Below are positions 11,401 through 19,800 of a stretch of DNA of 64,000 nucleotides, piece by piece. The notes below the pieces were generated by a model that saw nothing but the letters and a program-made list of their open reading frames with translations, was not told where the DNA came from and made no database searches. This DNA comes from Strongylocentrotus droebachiensis. Its lineage: Eukaryota; Echinodermata; Echinoidea; Camarodonta; Strongylocentrotidae. Made by a program: the position numbers and the translations under genes. Within the stretch, counting starts at the first letter, position 1. Every line of letters begins with the position of its first letter. Location of the stretch: the NCBI GenBank assembly GCA_035222895.1, contig JAVYIG010006418.1, positions 1 through 64,000 of the forward strand, in the 5' to 3' direction.

Positions 11401-13739
11401 ATGGCCTAAGTTTAAATGTGATCAGATTTTGTTGTCGATTGTCAGGGATATGTGCCCCTTATCTCGGCTGCCATGGTTACATGAAATGATGACGTGGTTG
11501 ATGATGGTGATTCTGCTGCTGCCGATGATGACAGTAATGATGATGATTATTATGGTGACAATAATGATGATGGTGGTGGTGTTGTTGATGAGGTGATGAT
11601 TATGATGGTGGTAATGCTGGTTCCTTGACTAACTTTCGGTTTATATATAGAGAGAGAGAGAGAGTTATAATATCCGACTCTCAATCTTGGATCTTTCCAG
11701 GTGAAACTGGTCTGCTGGTATGTCCCGGTTGATGACGGTGTTGTTGTAATGTTGATGATGATTCTGCTGCTGCTGATGGTGATGATGATAGCAATGATTA
11801 TTATGGTGGAAATGATGGTGATGGTGATATTTGATGGTGATTATGATGGTTGTAACGCTGGTTTCTTGACTAAATCTCGGTTTATATAGAGAGATATAAT
11901 ATCCATCTTGCATCTTTCCAGGTGAAACTGGTCTGCTGGTATGCCCCGTCAATCGGATCTTCCCTCTAGACGGGTACGTCGGATGCAAGTCACTCACGGA
12001 GAAGAAGCTTATTCGAGACGTGAGGAAAGAAGGCGATGTCTTCTTCAACACCGGTGATCTTCTGGTTCGGGATAAGAACTTCAATCTCTACTTCAAAGAT
12101 CGAATTGGCGACACTTTTAGGTAGGCAATATTATTACGGTATTTCGATTCTGTACCTTTTAAAAAAAAAATTGGAACTGTAGATTGTCCTGATTTTCAAA
12201 AACTCCACTTTCCTTCGAATCCGATACTTCGATACATCCGTCTTCAGATTTATTTCGGTGGATGTAAACTGCTATTAAAAAAAAACATCTGTTCCATTTC
12301 CCAGATTTTCTTTTTTTAACGAATTGTCATTTGGGTGAATAGCTAATCGACATGGTTCAGACTATTAGTTCTATAGTTTCAAGTAGATGGACTCGGTCGT
12401 TGATACACAATTTATTAAAACACTTCTTTATTTTGCGAAGTCCTTATTTTATTGGAGAAAATTATAATATAGAACCATCATGTGAAACTACAAAGTGTTT
12501 TGTGTTAAGAGACTAATGTTTTTGTGTCCAAGGGATTTGTTGGGTTGTTCTTTTGTACTATCAAAATAAAAAGAAACACCTATAGTAGATAGTTTGACGA
12601 TATTGTCATAAGTCATAACTACGCAATTCTAATTGGACGAATGTAAACTTATGTTCGATCGCATCTTTTAATGGAAGATACAGCATGGTAGCAGCCTAAT
12701 AAATCAGCATTCTACATGTACCGTAATTTGTGTCTGATTTTCTACACCTAGATGGAAAGGAGAGAACGTAGCTACAACTGAGGTTTCCCAAACCCTGAAT
12801 GAACTGCCAGAAATACTGGAATCCAGCGTGTATGGAGTTGATGTACCAGGTATGACACTGACATTATTTCAACAGTAAAAACATGAAATCATGCATGATT
12901 AAAACATTGAGTGTCGTTTGTTTAAAAGGAGAAATTACATCAATATTGTTATTGTATAGATCTCGAAGGTTTTGATAGTTGCTTCTCAACTCTTTGATTA
13001 AGCCGCGGGTTGTAGCGTCGATTGAAATTCAATTATTTTCTGTATACGCTTTTACGATCGACGCTGTGGTGTCAATAAACTGATCAACTGGGGGTGAAAT
13101 ACACTATAACTTTGGTTCACAGCTGGCCATCTCACGCTCATATATCTCTAGAACATTATCTTAATTTGAGCAGGTTTCTTACGTAGATTTGCAAATGTCT
13201 TGTTTCTACTAAATAGTATAAATGTATATCTTTTATTATAAGTGTTATTGATTTCATTTAATATGGGATGATCTTCCAATTGAATATAGGGGGGAGGGGT
13301 GTGTCCGTCCTGTTCTTTCATTTGCTGAGCATTTATAGATGTTTATCTTTGATATGTATATAATTTTTTGCCTGAACATCATTTCATATTTCATGTTTTT
13401 TTTCTTCCTCCTTCGTTATCTAATGTTATAGGTCACTATGGGAAAGCGGGCATGGCTGCCATATCACTCAACCCCGGATCAGACTTCAGTCCAGCTGTTA
13501 CATTTAAACATGTCACCTCCCGCCTACCAAACTATGCATGCCCACGATTCATCCGTATCATGGAACAACTGGAGCACACAGCTACTTTCAAGCAGAAGAA
13601 AACCAGACTGGTACAGGAAGGTTTTGACCCAAGAGTGGTGTCCGAACCCATCTTTGTGTGGGACCCAACTCAAGAAACGTATGTCTTGCTAGATAATGAG
13701 CTATACGAAAACATTCAAAATGGCAATATGAGATTATGA
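2108..13739 (+). CDS. SLC27A: SLC27A/FATP-type very-long-chain acyl-CoA synthetase (complete, 10 coding exons)
   Basis: Assembled from ten exons (2108-2425, 3116-3275, 7282-7476, 8436-8594, 9516-9640, 10141-10335, 10909-10999, 11922-12120, 12752-12849, 13432-13739), giving 615 aa, the usual FATP length. Residues 2-21 form an N-terminal membrane segment. The AMP-binding P-loop YTSGTTGLPKA is at 219-229, YGATE at 357-361, NTGD at 457-460, and the FATP signature [19 protein letters not shown] at 474-492. The family activates long and very long fatty acids with ATP and CoA to acyl-CoA, at ER, peroxisomal or plasma membranes, and supports fatty-acid uptake. The C-terminal part ([16 protein letters not shown]) is most like the FATP2/FATP6 branch, but the paralogue is not settled. 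All splice phases agree and no catalytic motif is missing. The gene is convergent with RPL23A. Confidence 0.93.
3116..3275 (+). CDS. SLC27A: FATP coding exon 2
   Basis: Acceptor attag|GTG, donor ACTG|GTAAGA, 160 nt, ending one base into a Gly codon. It encodes [20 protein letters not shown] and then [20 protein letters not shown], the family's conserved GNEPA and NxNxR blocks. Confidence 0.92.
4148..4770. repeat. Diverged tandem duplication in FATP intron 2
   Basis: Two segments about 367 bp apart (4148-4410 and 4515-4770) share ggcccggcat, caccctggata, ccgaagtgtgtt, cattggttta and acatggatgatgcatt in the same order. This indicates an old tandem duplication with many differences. Confidence 0.6.
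6778..7005. repeat. Pyrimidine (CT)n / (CA)n tract
   Basis: About 230 bp of almost pure pyrimidine on the plus strand, with long CT runs and an internal (AC)n, just upstream of the duplicated exon 3 region. Confidence 0.85.
7061..7172 (+). pseudogene. Decayed duplicate of FATP exon 3 start with its acceptor
   Basis: From atgtctccat at 7071 through cacag at 7090 and on to about 7172, the sequence matches the end of intron 2 plus the start of exon 3 (7282 on), offset 191 bp. Shared blocks are GGCAACT, ACGGAGCAAG, TCATGTC, CTGAAAGA and CTCGGTCTTGGGCCTGAACCC. Small deletions break the frame, and reading from the copied acceptor meets TGA after about 11 codons. It is a tandem-duplication relic rather than a working alternative exon. 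Confidence 0.75.
7282..7476 (+). CDS. SLC27A: FATP coding exon 3 (AMP-binding P-loop)
   Basis: Acceptor cacag|GCAAC, donor ACGG|GTGAGT, 195 nt, phase 1 at both ends. It encodes the variable linker and then [12 protein letters not shown], the ATP/AMP phosphate-binding motif, which continues in exon 4. Both ends of this exon have decayed tandem copies in the flanking introns. Confidence 0.93.
7560..8110 (+). repeat. Four decaying tandem copies of the FATP exon 3 3' end and donor
   Basis: Units beginning near 7567, 7731, 7932 and 8065 each repeat a block like gaggGATGCCGTCA, then GAGATGCCCTGGCGTACATC-type sequence, and in the first copies ACAGGTGGATGACGTAGT, equivalent to the real exon end and donor ACGGGTGAGTGACGTAGT. 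Each block is followed by an aaacaaac-rich stretch and tatcattttgatatg. Similarity fades with distance from the exon. Periods are about 164, 200 and 133 bp. Confidence 0.7.
8219..8366. mobile_element. 148-bp palindromic MITE-like element
   Basis: Ends are perfect inverted repeats (GGCCCGAATTCACAAAGGAG at the left and its complement at the right), continuing into tttgtcgacaaa on both sides. The left arm itself contains a perfect palindrome around gtcgac, so the element can fold in two ways. There is no coding capacity. Confidence 0.75.
8436..8594 (+). CDS. SLC27A: FATP coding exon 4
   Basis: Acceptor ttcag|GTTTA, donor GCAG|GTATGA, 159 nt, phase 1 at both ends. It completes GLPKAS of the P-loop and encodes [19 protein letters not shown], matching the family's YxTLPLYH block. 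Confidence 0.93.
8794..8956. mobile_element. Short inverted-repeat element with G/C runs
   Basis: The left end caggcacgtagccacgg and the right end ctctggctacaggcctg are imperfect inverted repeats enclosing a run of about 15 G (8811-8826) and a run of about 14 C (8910-8923). This looks like a small non-autonomous element carrying homopolymers. Confidence 0.5.
9516..9640 (+). CDS. SLC27A: FATP coding exon 5
   Basis: Acceptor tttag|GTGCT, donor AAAG|GTTTGT, 125 nt, phase 1 to phase 0. It encodes [19 protein letters not shown] and [14 protein letters not shown], both strongly conserved FATP blocks. Confidence 0.94.
10141..10335 (+). CDS. SLC27A: FATP coding exon 6
   Basis: Acceptor tatag|AATGA, donor CTGCAG|GTGAGT, 195 nt, phase 0 at both ends. 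It encodes [16 protein letters not shown] and [16 protein letters not shown] is the adenylate-forming motif A5 equivalent. Confidence 0.95.
10495..10830. other. G/C-run-rich part of FATP intron 6
   Basis: Contains gggggttcagg and gggagggggggt on the left (10555-10590) and a run of about 14 C at 10679-10692. Open frames here are short and of no known family. Confidence 0.4.
10909..10999 (+). CDS. SLC27A: FATP coding exon 7
   Basis: Acceptor tgtag|GCGGT, donor CCAG|GTATGT, 91 nt, phase 0 to phase 1. It encodes [20 protein letters not shown] and [11 protein letters not shown], matching the family block with DxExxxPxRDxNGxC. Confidence 0.93.
11020..11195. mobile_element. Small inverted-repeat element in FATP intron 7
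   Basis: agtgctctctaagaaaaaaagagtgaat (from about 11076) and attcactctttttttttaagagagtac (to about 11192) are inverted arms of a roughly 115-bp element. A direct repeat gggagtgacgtccgtgat / ggagtgacgtccgtgat lies at 11025 and 11141. Confidence 0.5.
11480..11921 (+). repeat. 221-bp tandem duplication of FATP intron 7 end plus exon 8 start
   Basis: The segment ending at 11700 (atctttccag) and continuing GTGAAACTGGTCTGCTGGTATG at 11701-11722 is repeated with the same order 221 bp later at the real exon 8 (11922). Both copies carry tgatgattctgctgctg, the cgctgg/tgctgg-ttccttgactaa-type block and a gaga-rich stretch. Reading from the copied acceptor gives VCPG and then TGA, so using it would truncate the protein. 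Confidence 0.85.
11922..12120 (+). CDS. SLC27A: FATP coding exon 8
   Basis: Acceptor ttccag|GTGAA, donor TTTAG|GTAGGC, 199 nt, phase 1 to phase 2. It encodes [21 protein letters not shown] and [11 protein letters not shown], including the NTGD motif and the first half of the FATP signature. Confidence 0.95.
12121..12751 (+). other. FATP intron 8
   Basis: About 630 bp of AT-rich sequence; I see no element or exon in it. Confidence 0.5.
12752..12849 (+). CDS. SLC27A: FATP coding exon 9
   Basis: Acceptor cctag|ATGGA, donor CCAG|GTATGA, 98 nt. It encodes the second half of the signature ([11 protein letters not shown]) and [12 protein letters not shown]. Confidence 0.95.
13432..13739 (+). CDS. 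SLC27A: FATP coding exon 10 with stop codon
   Basis: Acceptor ttatag|GTCAC, stop TGA at 13737-13739. It encodes [36 protein letters not shown] and [11 protein letters not shown], the C-terminal lid domain with the family LVxEGFDP block. It ends [10 protein letters not shown]. Confidence 0.95.
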
Positions 13740-13894
13740 AAAAGTCCTACAGTTAGAGATAACTCTGGTTTAGTTAAACACTGAAGTTGGACTTGGTTAT
13801 GAAAACAGGACAGTCATTGTAGAAACTATATAGATATATTCCAATCATATTCTAAGAACTATTTCAAGATTATTGAATTAGTTTATACATGTAT

Positions 13895-14084
13895 TTAAAG
13901 GCCCACTGTACTACTTGCTCCCTCTATATAGAAAACAATGCCTATTTAATTGGTGACCATTGTTCCCCCATGATCCTCTTTTTCTTATGCTAATTGAGAG
14001 CCGAGTTGATGAGATAGCTACCTGTCAGTGACCTTCCTGGGTGGTCTAATCCCTTCTAGCCAAACTAGTACAGATGGGCTTTAA
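13895..14084 (-). mobile_element. TTAA-flanked MITE, copy 1 of 3
   Basis: Starts tttaaaggcccactgtacta and ends agtacagatgggctttaa, giving terminal inverted repeats beginning TTAAAGCCC. The interior matches, in reverse orientation, the copies at 29894-30106 and 37898-38095 (aggatcatggggga, caattaacataagaaa and gattagaccaccc are shared). It lies in the FATP 3'UTR region. Confidence 0.75.
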
Positions 14085-15011
14085 GTATTTAAGAGTAAAT
14101 GCTTCATTTTATCCTATTCTTAGCTGCAAATTTTGTCTTTGTGATTGTTATTTAACTGATAAGCTGCAAAAACAAGGTGCCTGGCATTCTGCAATATTAT
14201 TACTGTAAATCATTTTTATTTTGCAAACTTGTGCAAAGGTTACCAAATATGTTTTATCCGTGCAAATCTATCACGATTGTATATCTAAACAAGCAATATG
14301 ATGTATACTATTACATAATGTATGTTTATGTAAATTTTAGAAGGGTAACAACTTTGTTTTGTGATTTTCTGTGAAATCATTTGTTTATAAATCTGTGTTG
14401 TATGTATACTTGTGAGAAGTGTCAGGTGCATTTTACAATTTACATCCATGTGAGTACATGTGCTTCTGAATGTGCATACATGTATACAGATATAAAGCAG
14501 AGCCTTCGACAATACATGTACACATAAAGATATCACTTTAATTTTCAAATATTCTATGTAGATGTATAATAACAAACAATTTCATGAGGTCATTGTGTTG
14601 ACCATGTCTGTAATATGATGACAAGGCATTCACTTGATGAGCATCTATGTGCAGCATATTTAAGATTTTGACAAGGGCTAGACCCAAAACCATGTACCAG
14701 TATTCTAAAAATTGCAATTGCCAAAATGACAATTTCACATGCAAATGTATATACCTGTATTTCTTTGTATGAATTTATTGACAAATTTAATATTCATACA
14801 TTTACATGCAAATGCAAATACTTGCCGATCATGTTCGGTAAGTGGCTGCAATATAAAACAGAATTATGTCACCTTTTTTTCTATCATGTTGTCTCCATAT
14901 GTATTTATAACTTTTTATTATGAGCCAAATAACCTACTTGTTATATATCTAAATGAAGAATTTATGTAAATCATATATTATTTAATTTCATGTTTTATAC
15001 ATCCCTGGTGG

Positions 15012-15041
15012 AATAAATGTTAATATATATATTACAAAAAT
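15012..15041 (+). terminator. Candidate FATP polyadenylation signals
   Basis: AATAAA occurs at 15012-15017 and again near 15036-15041, about 1.28 kb after the FATP stop. These are the first plus-strand canonical hexamers I noticed downstream, implying a 3'UTR of about 1.3 kb. Confidence 0.4.
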
Positions 15042-15499
15042 AAACAAGTTTCAAAAGGAGTTTAATACTGCTCTGTTCTAAGACTAAATAGAAAAGAAAT
15101 GAAAAAAAGGAACAAAGGAAGGAAAAATGAAGAATGAATGAAAGTAAGGATGAAAGAAACAAAGAGAGAAAGATGCAACCTCCAAATCCTGTCAAAAGTG
15201 TTTTTTTTCTAGATCCCCATTTCAGAAGCCAGGGAGATCGTATTTCAGTCATAAAAAGTTTTAAAAACGTAGTAATTTGAGCATATATTGTGAACAAATG
15301 TTGGTGACTACGATGCTTTGAGCATGAAGTATTAAAGCCATTTATCAATTCTTAAGAAAATTGTCAACACATTCTCTTTACCCAGAATTTCTGATTGATC
15401 ACTCCTCAACTTTACACCCCATTTTCTCTCTCTTCCTGAAAACTTATCTAATGGCCAACTTTACTAATATCATCTTCTTCTTTTTTATAACCATGTGTA

Positions 15500-15620
15500 A
15501 TGTAATGTAAGCAAAATTATATCTAAGTATATTATGTAGCTCATTGTAAGCGCCGTGAGTAACCTCTGGGTGGAAATGTTGCACGTTATAAATGTCTGTA
15601 TTATTATTATTATTCCTATA
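15500..15620 (+). repeat. Retroelement-like 3' tail with (TTA)n
   Basis: The block gcgccgtgagtaacctctgg, then ttgcacgttataaatgtctg, then (tat)n resembles the tails of short retroelements common in marine invertebrates. Only the tail is apparent and the family is not identified. Confidence 0.4.
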
Positions 15621-15644
15621 AATCATTATCTCTTTGCTCTCTCC

Positions 15645-16115
15645 TGTCTGTACATCTTCATTAAATCCTTGTTCTCTCATCTCCTTTTCTGCCTCAGAAT
15701 CTCATCTCTTCTCTTTCTCTCTACACCTCAATTTCCACTCTATTCCTTCTCTCCCCTCTCTTTCTGTTCGTCTCTCTACTTCACTACAAGACACTACACA
15801 CTCCCCTGTCTTCCTTTGAATCTCTGTACATCTTCATTAAATCCTTGTTCTCTCATCTCCATTTTTGCCTCCGATACTCCTCTCTTCCTCATTTCCACTA
15901 TATTCCCGTCTTCCTTCTCTTTCTGTTTGTCCCTCTACTTCACTACAAGACATTACAGTACACAATTCGTCTTCCTTTGAATCTCTGTTCTCTCATCTCC
16001 TTTTCTGCCCCCGATACTCCCCTCTTCTCTTTCTCTACACCTCAATATTCAATCTATTCCTTTTTTCCTTCTTCCCCTCTCTTTCTGTCTGTCCCTCCAC
16101 GACATTACACACTCC
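15645..16115. repeat. Three-copy pyrimidine-rich tandem repeat
   Basis: Units starting near 15647, 15822 and 15975 share ctctgtacatcttcattaaa (missing in the third), tgttctctcatctcc, ctctttctgt and ttcactacaagacattacac. The period is about 155-178 bp. The open frames here arise from the stop-poor pyrimidine composition. Confidence 0.8.
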
Positions 16116-16758
16116 CTGGATAAACACACAATATATCCCAGACAACCCCTGAACTGCAAAGTTGAACTTCAACATTTGATGCACATCCTAATGCCTTTTT
16201 GAGAGTTACAATTGCTTTCTCATCAGTCTGAATTCTCATCTTAATGAAAATGGTCTAGTTCTGGGAAAGGTGAAAGGTTAAATTTTTAGCTTGATCATTT
16301 GTTTTTAACATTAGTGTGGAAAAATATGAATGGATGGATTTCCCCTAAAAAGGATGGTTCTGCATATGCCCTCAGATTAAAAATACGACAAGAAATATCT
16401 TCAGTGTGTGGACCACACTTTCATGCCACATGTTTGTGTAGTCCCATTTAAACATTTCAATGTATAATGCATGAGACTTTGAATAAGACAAGGCCAATTT
16501 CTTATCATTTCAATGATTTTCACAGTATACTACAATACAATATGTGCTACATGTTCAATCTTATCCGATCACCTTCTTTCGCAATGCAATCACATGACCA
16601 GAACTCAACTCAACCATCTGTAACCCATCATTGTCATCAATTGCAACTCACTCCATCAGAGATTTTTTTTAAACACACCACAAGACACTTAAGTTTGTAT
16701 ACAGACAACAAGACAACAAAACACAAATCAATGCATCCTTTGTTACCTATATACACTG

Positions 16759-16764
16759 TTTATT
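16759..16764 (-). terminator. RPL23A polyadenylation signal
   Basis: The minus strand reads AATAAA here, about 75 bp past the RPL23A stop codon, giving the short 3'UTR typical of ribosomal protein mRNAs. Confidence 0.7.
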
Positions 16765-16835
16765 TTCTTAACAGTGCCAATGATCGTAATGCTACTGTCT
16801 CCTTTCACAAACATGAGGCTGGTAGGGCTGGCTGT

Positions 16836-16850
16836 TTAGATGATACCAAT
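16836..16850 (-). CDS. RPL23A: RPL23A coding exon 5 (15 nt: IGII and stop)
   Basis: The minus strand reads ttctgttttcttgatag|ATTGGTATCATCTAA, i.e. Ile-Gly-Ile-Ile-stop, the invariant C-terminus of L23A, after a good pyrimidine tract. Without it the reading frame would run into intron 4 as VSQSFN. Confidence 0.92.
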   Translation of the reverse strand: MGII

Positions 16851-19800
16851 CTATCAAGAAAACAGAAAAATGGGAGAAAAAGAATACAAAAATTAAATGG
16901 GTTATCTCTTAATGGCCTTGTTATGTAAGAATCGTACCCAATAAATATTCATTGGTTCACAATAGCTGAAGATATCATCAAAGTAACATATTTCAGAAGA
17001 AATGGCACAGGGTCTATGATCACGTTTAACAAGAGGACTTCAGAAAGGTGCACTCATATTCAATGTCAGAAAATATAAATATGCAATTTTAGAACTGGAT
17101 ATGTTTTTCATTTCAACACAAAAAAATAACAATTTGCTGATGGCAATTCTGTCTAAGAGAATAGGTGTAGGTTTGTGCTTGATACTGTCTTTGAGAAACA
17201 TTCAAGTCAGTTGTTTTGCTTCTCTTCTTTCCATTTTTCCATTTTCTTTCATTTTGCTGCACTTTGTAGCCATTTTCCATGGTAACGATACACCTTGTGG
17301 ATGTGTTGTGGTATAGTGGTTCATTCACTTGACTCTCGATCCAAAGGTCGAGGGTTTGATACCAGCCCAAGACTCACATTTGGTGGCATGACCTGAAACC
17401 TCCTAAACCACTCTCCACTCAGGTGTTAATGGGTAACAGATATGCCAGGGCACTGCATATTTGGCGGCCAGCTACGACTCATTTTGGAGGACATTATATG
17501 GAGCGGACATGTGCACTATGAAGGAAGTTCATGGGGCGTTGGGTGCCTGTAATCCAGCTAACAATGGAAGTTACAAACTAATTCAGCCAAGGACGCAATT
17601 TGAAACCCGAGTCATGTCTTTCAAATCGTGACGTTGAAGGTCGGTCCCTAGACGTGAATAATCATATCTGATTGATACACATCTGTAAAACCCAATACAC
17701 AGATACACATTACTACCTTGTTTTCAGCCATGTGATTTCTTGTGCAATCTCATAGTTCTTTACTATCAAACCTGCCATACGAACAATCCCAAATCTTCAG
17801 TTAAAACTCTGGCTCACCTTGTTGGCAACATCCAAGGCATCGTAGTCTGGGGCCAACCTGACGTAGGCCTTCTTCTGTCCATCTGGCCTGATGAGCGTGT
17901 TGACCTTGGCCACGTCAATGTCATAGAGCTTCTTGACCGCGGTCTTGACGGCGAACTTGTTTGCCTTGAGGGCGACGATGAAGACGAGGGTGTTGTTCTC
18001 CTCGATCTTCTTCATGGCGCTCTCGGTCGTCAGGGGGTACTTGATGGTGCTGAACTGGTCAAGCCTTAGAAAATGAATGCGACAATGAAAAAAAGAAGAC
18101 TGTGGTCAGGACTTTTCTTCAAAAGCATGCAACACATTCACATGGGAAGAAGATAAGCAACAAGCAATTTGCTTGACCCTGAACCGGATTATACAGCTGA
18201 TAGTGTACTTGATGGTACTGACCTGGTCCAGCCTTAGAAATGAATGCGACAATGAAAAAAAGAATACTGTGATCACAACTTCTTTTCAAAAAGCATGCAA
18301 CACGTTCACATAGAAAGGAGATAAGCAACAAGCAATTTGCTTGATCCTTTTGTTCATTTTGATCTTGTTTCAAATAACAAACCGGATTGTACGGTTGACA
18401 GTATAAAGTTACATGTTTTTTTTTATAGGGGCCCTTTTCTGATTTGCTGAAATTTAAGTGAGATTTCCTCAGTCATTTCCAAATCTTTCTCCACAGTTTT
18501 CTATGACTTTTCAAGAGGCTCTTGTGGAACTTGCCAGAGCTCAACGACACTCCCCTGGCACATCATCAACTAGTATGTTACCATGACTATGCATAATTGT
18601 GAAAAAATGATGTCATTCTATCTTCCCCAAAACAGACAGTTACAGACATTGCACTCAAAGAACTTTTTGGTCAGATTGGTCTAATCAGAATGAGTGGGGC
18701 ATTGAGCAATTCATAACAATCAAAGGAAACCTAGCATCCCTAAAACATAATTCCTACTGAGATTGCAATCAAGATATTTCAAGTAATTTTTACCTTGGTC
18801 TCTTGGGGATACTCTTCCTTGTGTATTTGGGCACGCGAGCAGCCTTGTAGGTCTTGGGGCGACGGAAGGTCACCTTGGTGTGGATCTTCCTCTTGCGAGT
18901 TGCATGAGTTCCACGCAGGGCAGCTTTCTTAGTCTGTGAAGGGGAAAAAAGAAGTTGTTGGAAGATGCAGTGTAATTCCCATGGAGTGGTGCATTCTAAA
19001 ACCAAATACAGTCAAACCTGCTTTAGTGACCAACTGACCACCTGTCTACAAAGACCACGTTTTGTTTCCCTTGAAAATGGCTTCTCATTGAAACATGTAC
19101 TAAAGGAACCTGTCTACATAGACAGGTTTAACTGTACTTGCATTAGGTGCATGATGTATAAACTATTTTATTACAATCTCCAGAGTTTTAAAATACAATC
19201 CAAACCATGCTTCATATTCATTCAGCAGTATCCCGACCGATGCAAATGAATGCATCTCTCATATGGACCAGCATTGTATTGCATTGTAAAACCCAGCCAA
19301 CATTCTAATGTTGAGATAGCATGGAAATGAAGCTAATAGTCTTTGCCATAAGCAAAAGAAGTGGTCCCACATGTTCTAATGATACACTTTCCAGTGACCT
19401 CAAATGTTTGTTAGTTTATATTTTGCTGGTCTAAATAGCTCAATTACTCAATGATAAATGATTTACTTTCAGCCAACTTCCCTTCTTAAATCCTTTTTCA
19501 TCACCATAATTCAATATTACCTGAAATATAAGCTGGACTTACAGAGTTGTGACAATAACATTCCTGAAAATGATTCCCATTACCAAGATATTTGGGTGCA
19601 GCCATCCCACATATGCAATTTTCCCCCCAATTTTTTATTTTATTCAATCATTCTTGAACAAGAACAAATCAATAGATTTAAACAAAGTACATGTTGTGAC
19701 AAGTCAGTAAAACAAACATGGTTACATCAGTTGCACATGTCTCCATTTATCAAGTTATATAACAAATTTATTGCATTTGATAGAAAGAACCTGCTCAACA

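Noticed and set aside
15555..16152. Several Ser/Phe/Leu-rich frames on the plus strand
   Set aside because: The region is a three-copy pyrimidine-rich tandem repeat in which stops are rare by composition.
17298..17375. A tRNA gene
   Set aside because: A- and B-box-like words exist but the cloverleaf does not close and unrelated sequence follows, so a tRNA-derived SINE fits better.
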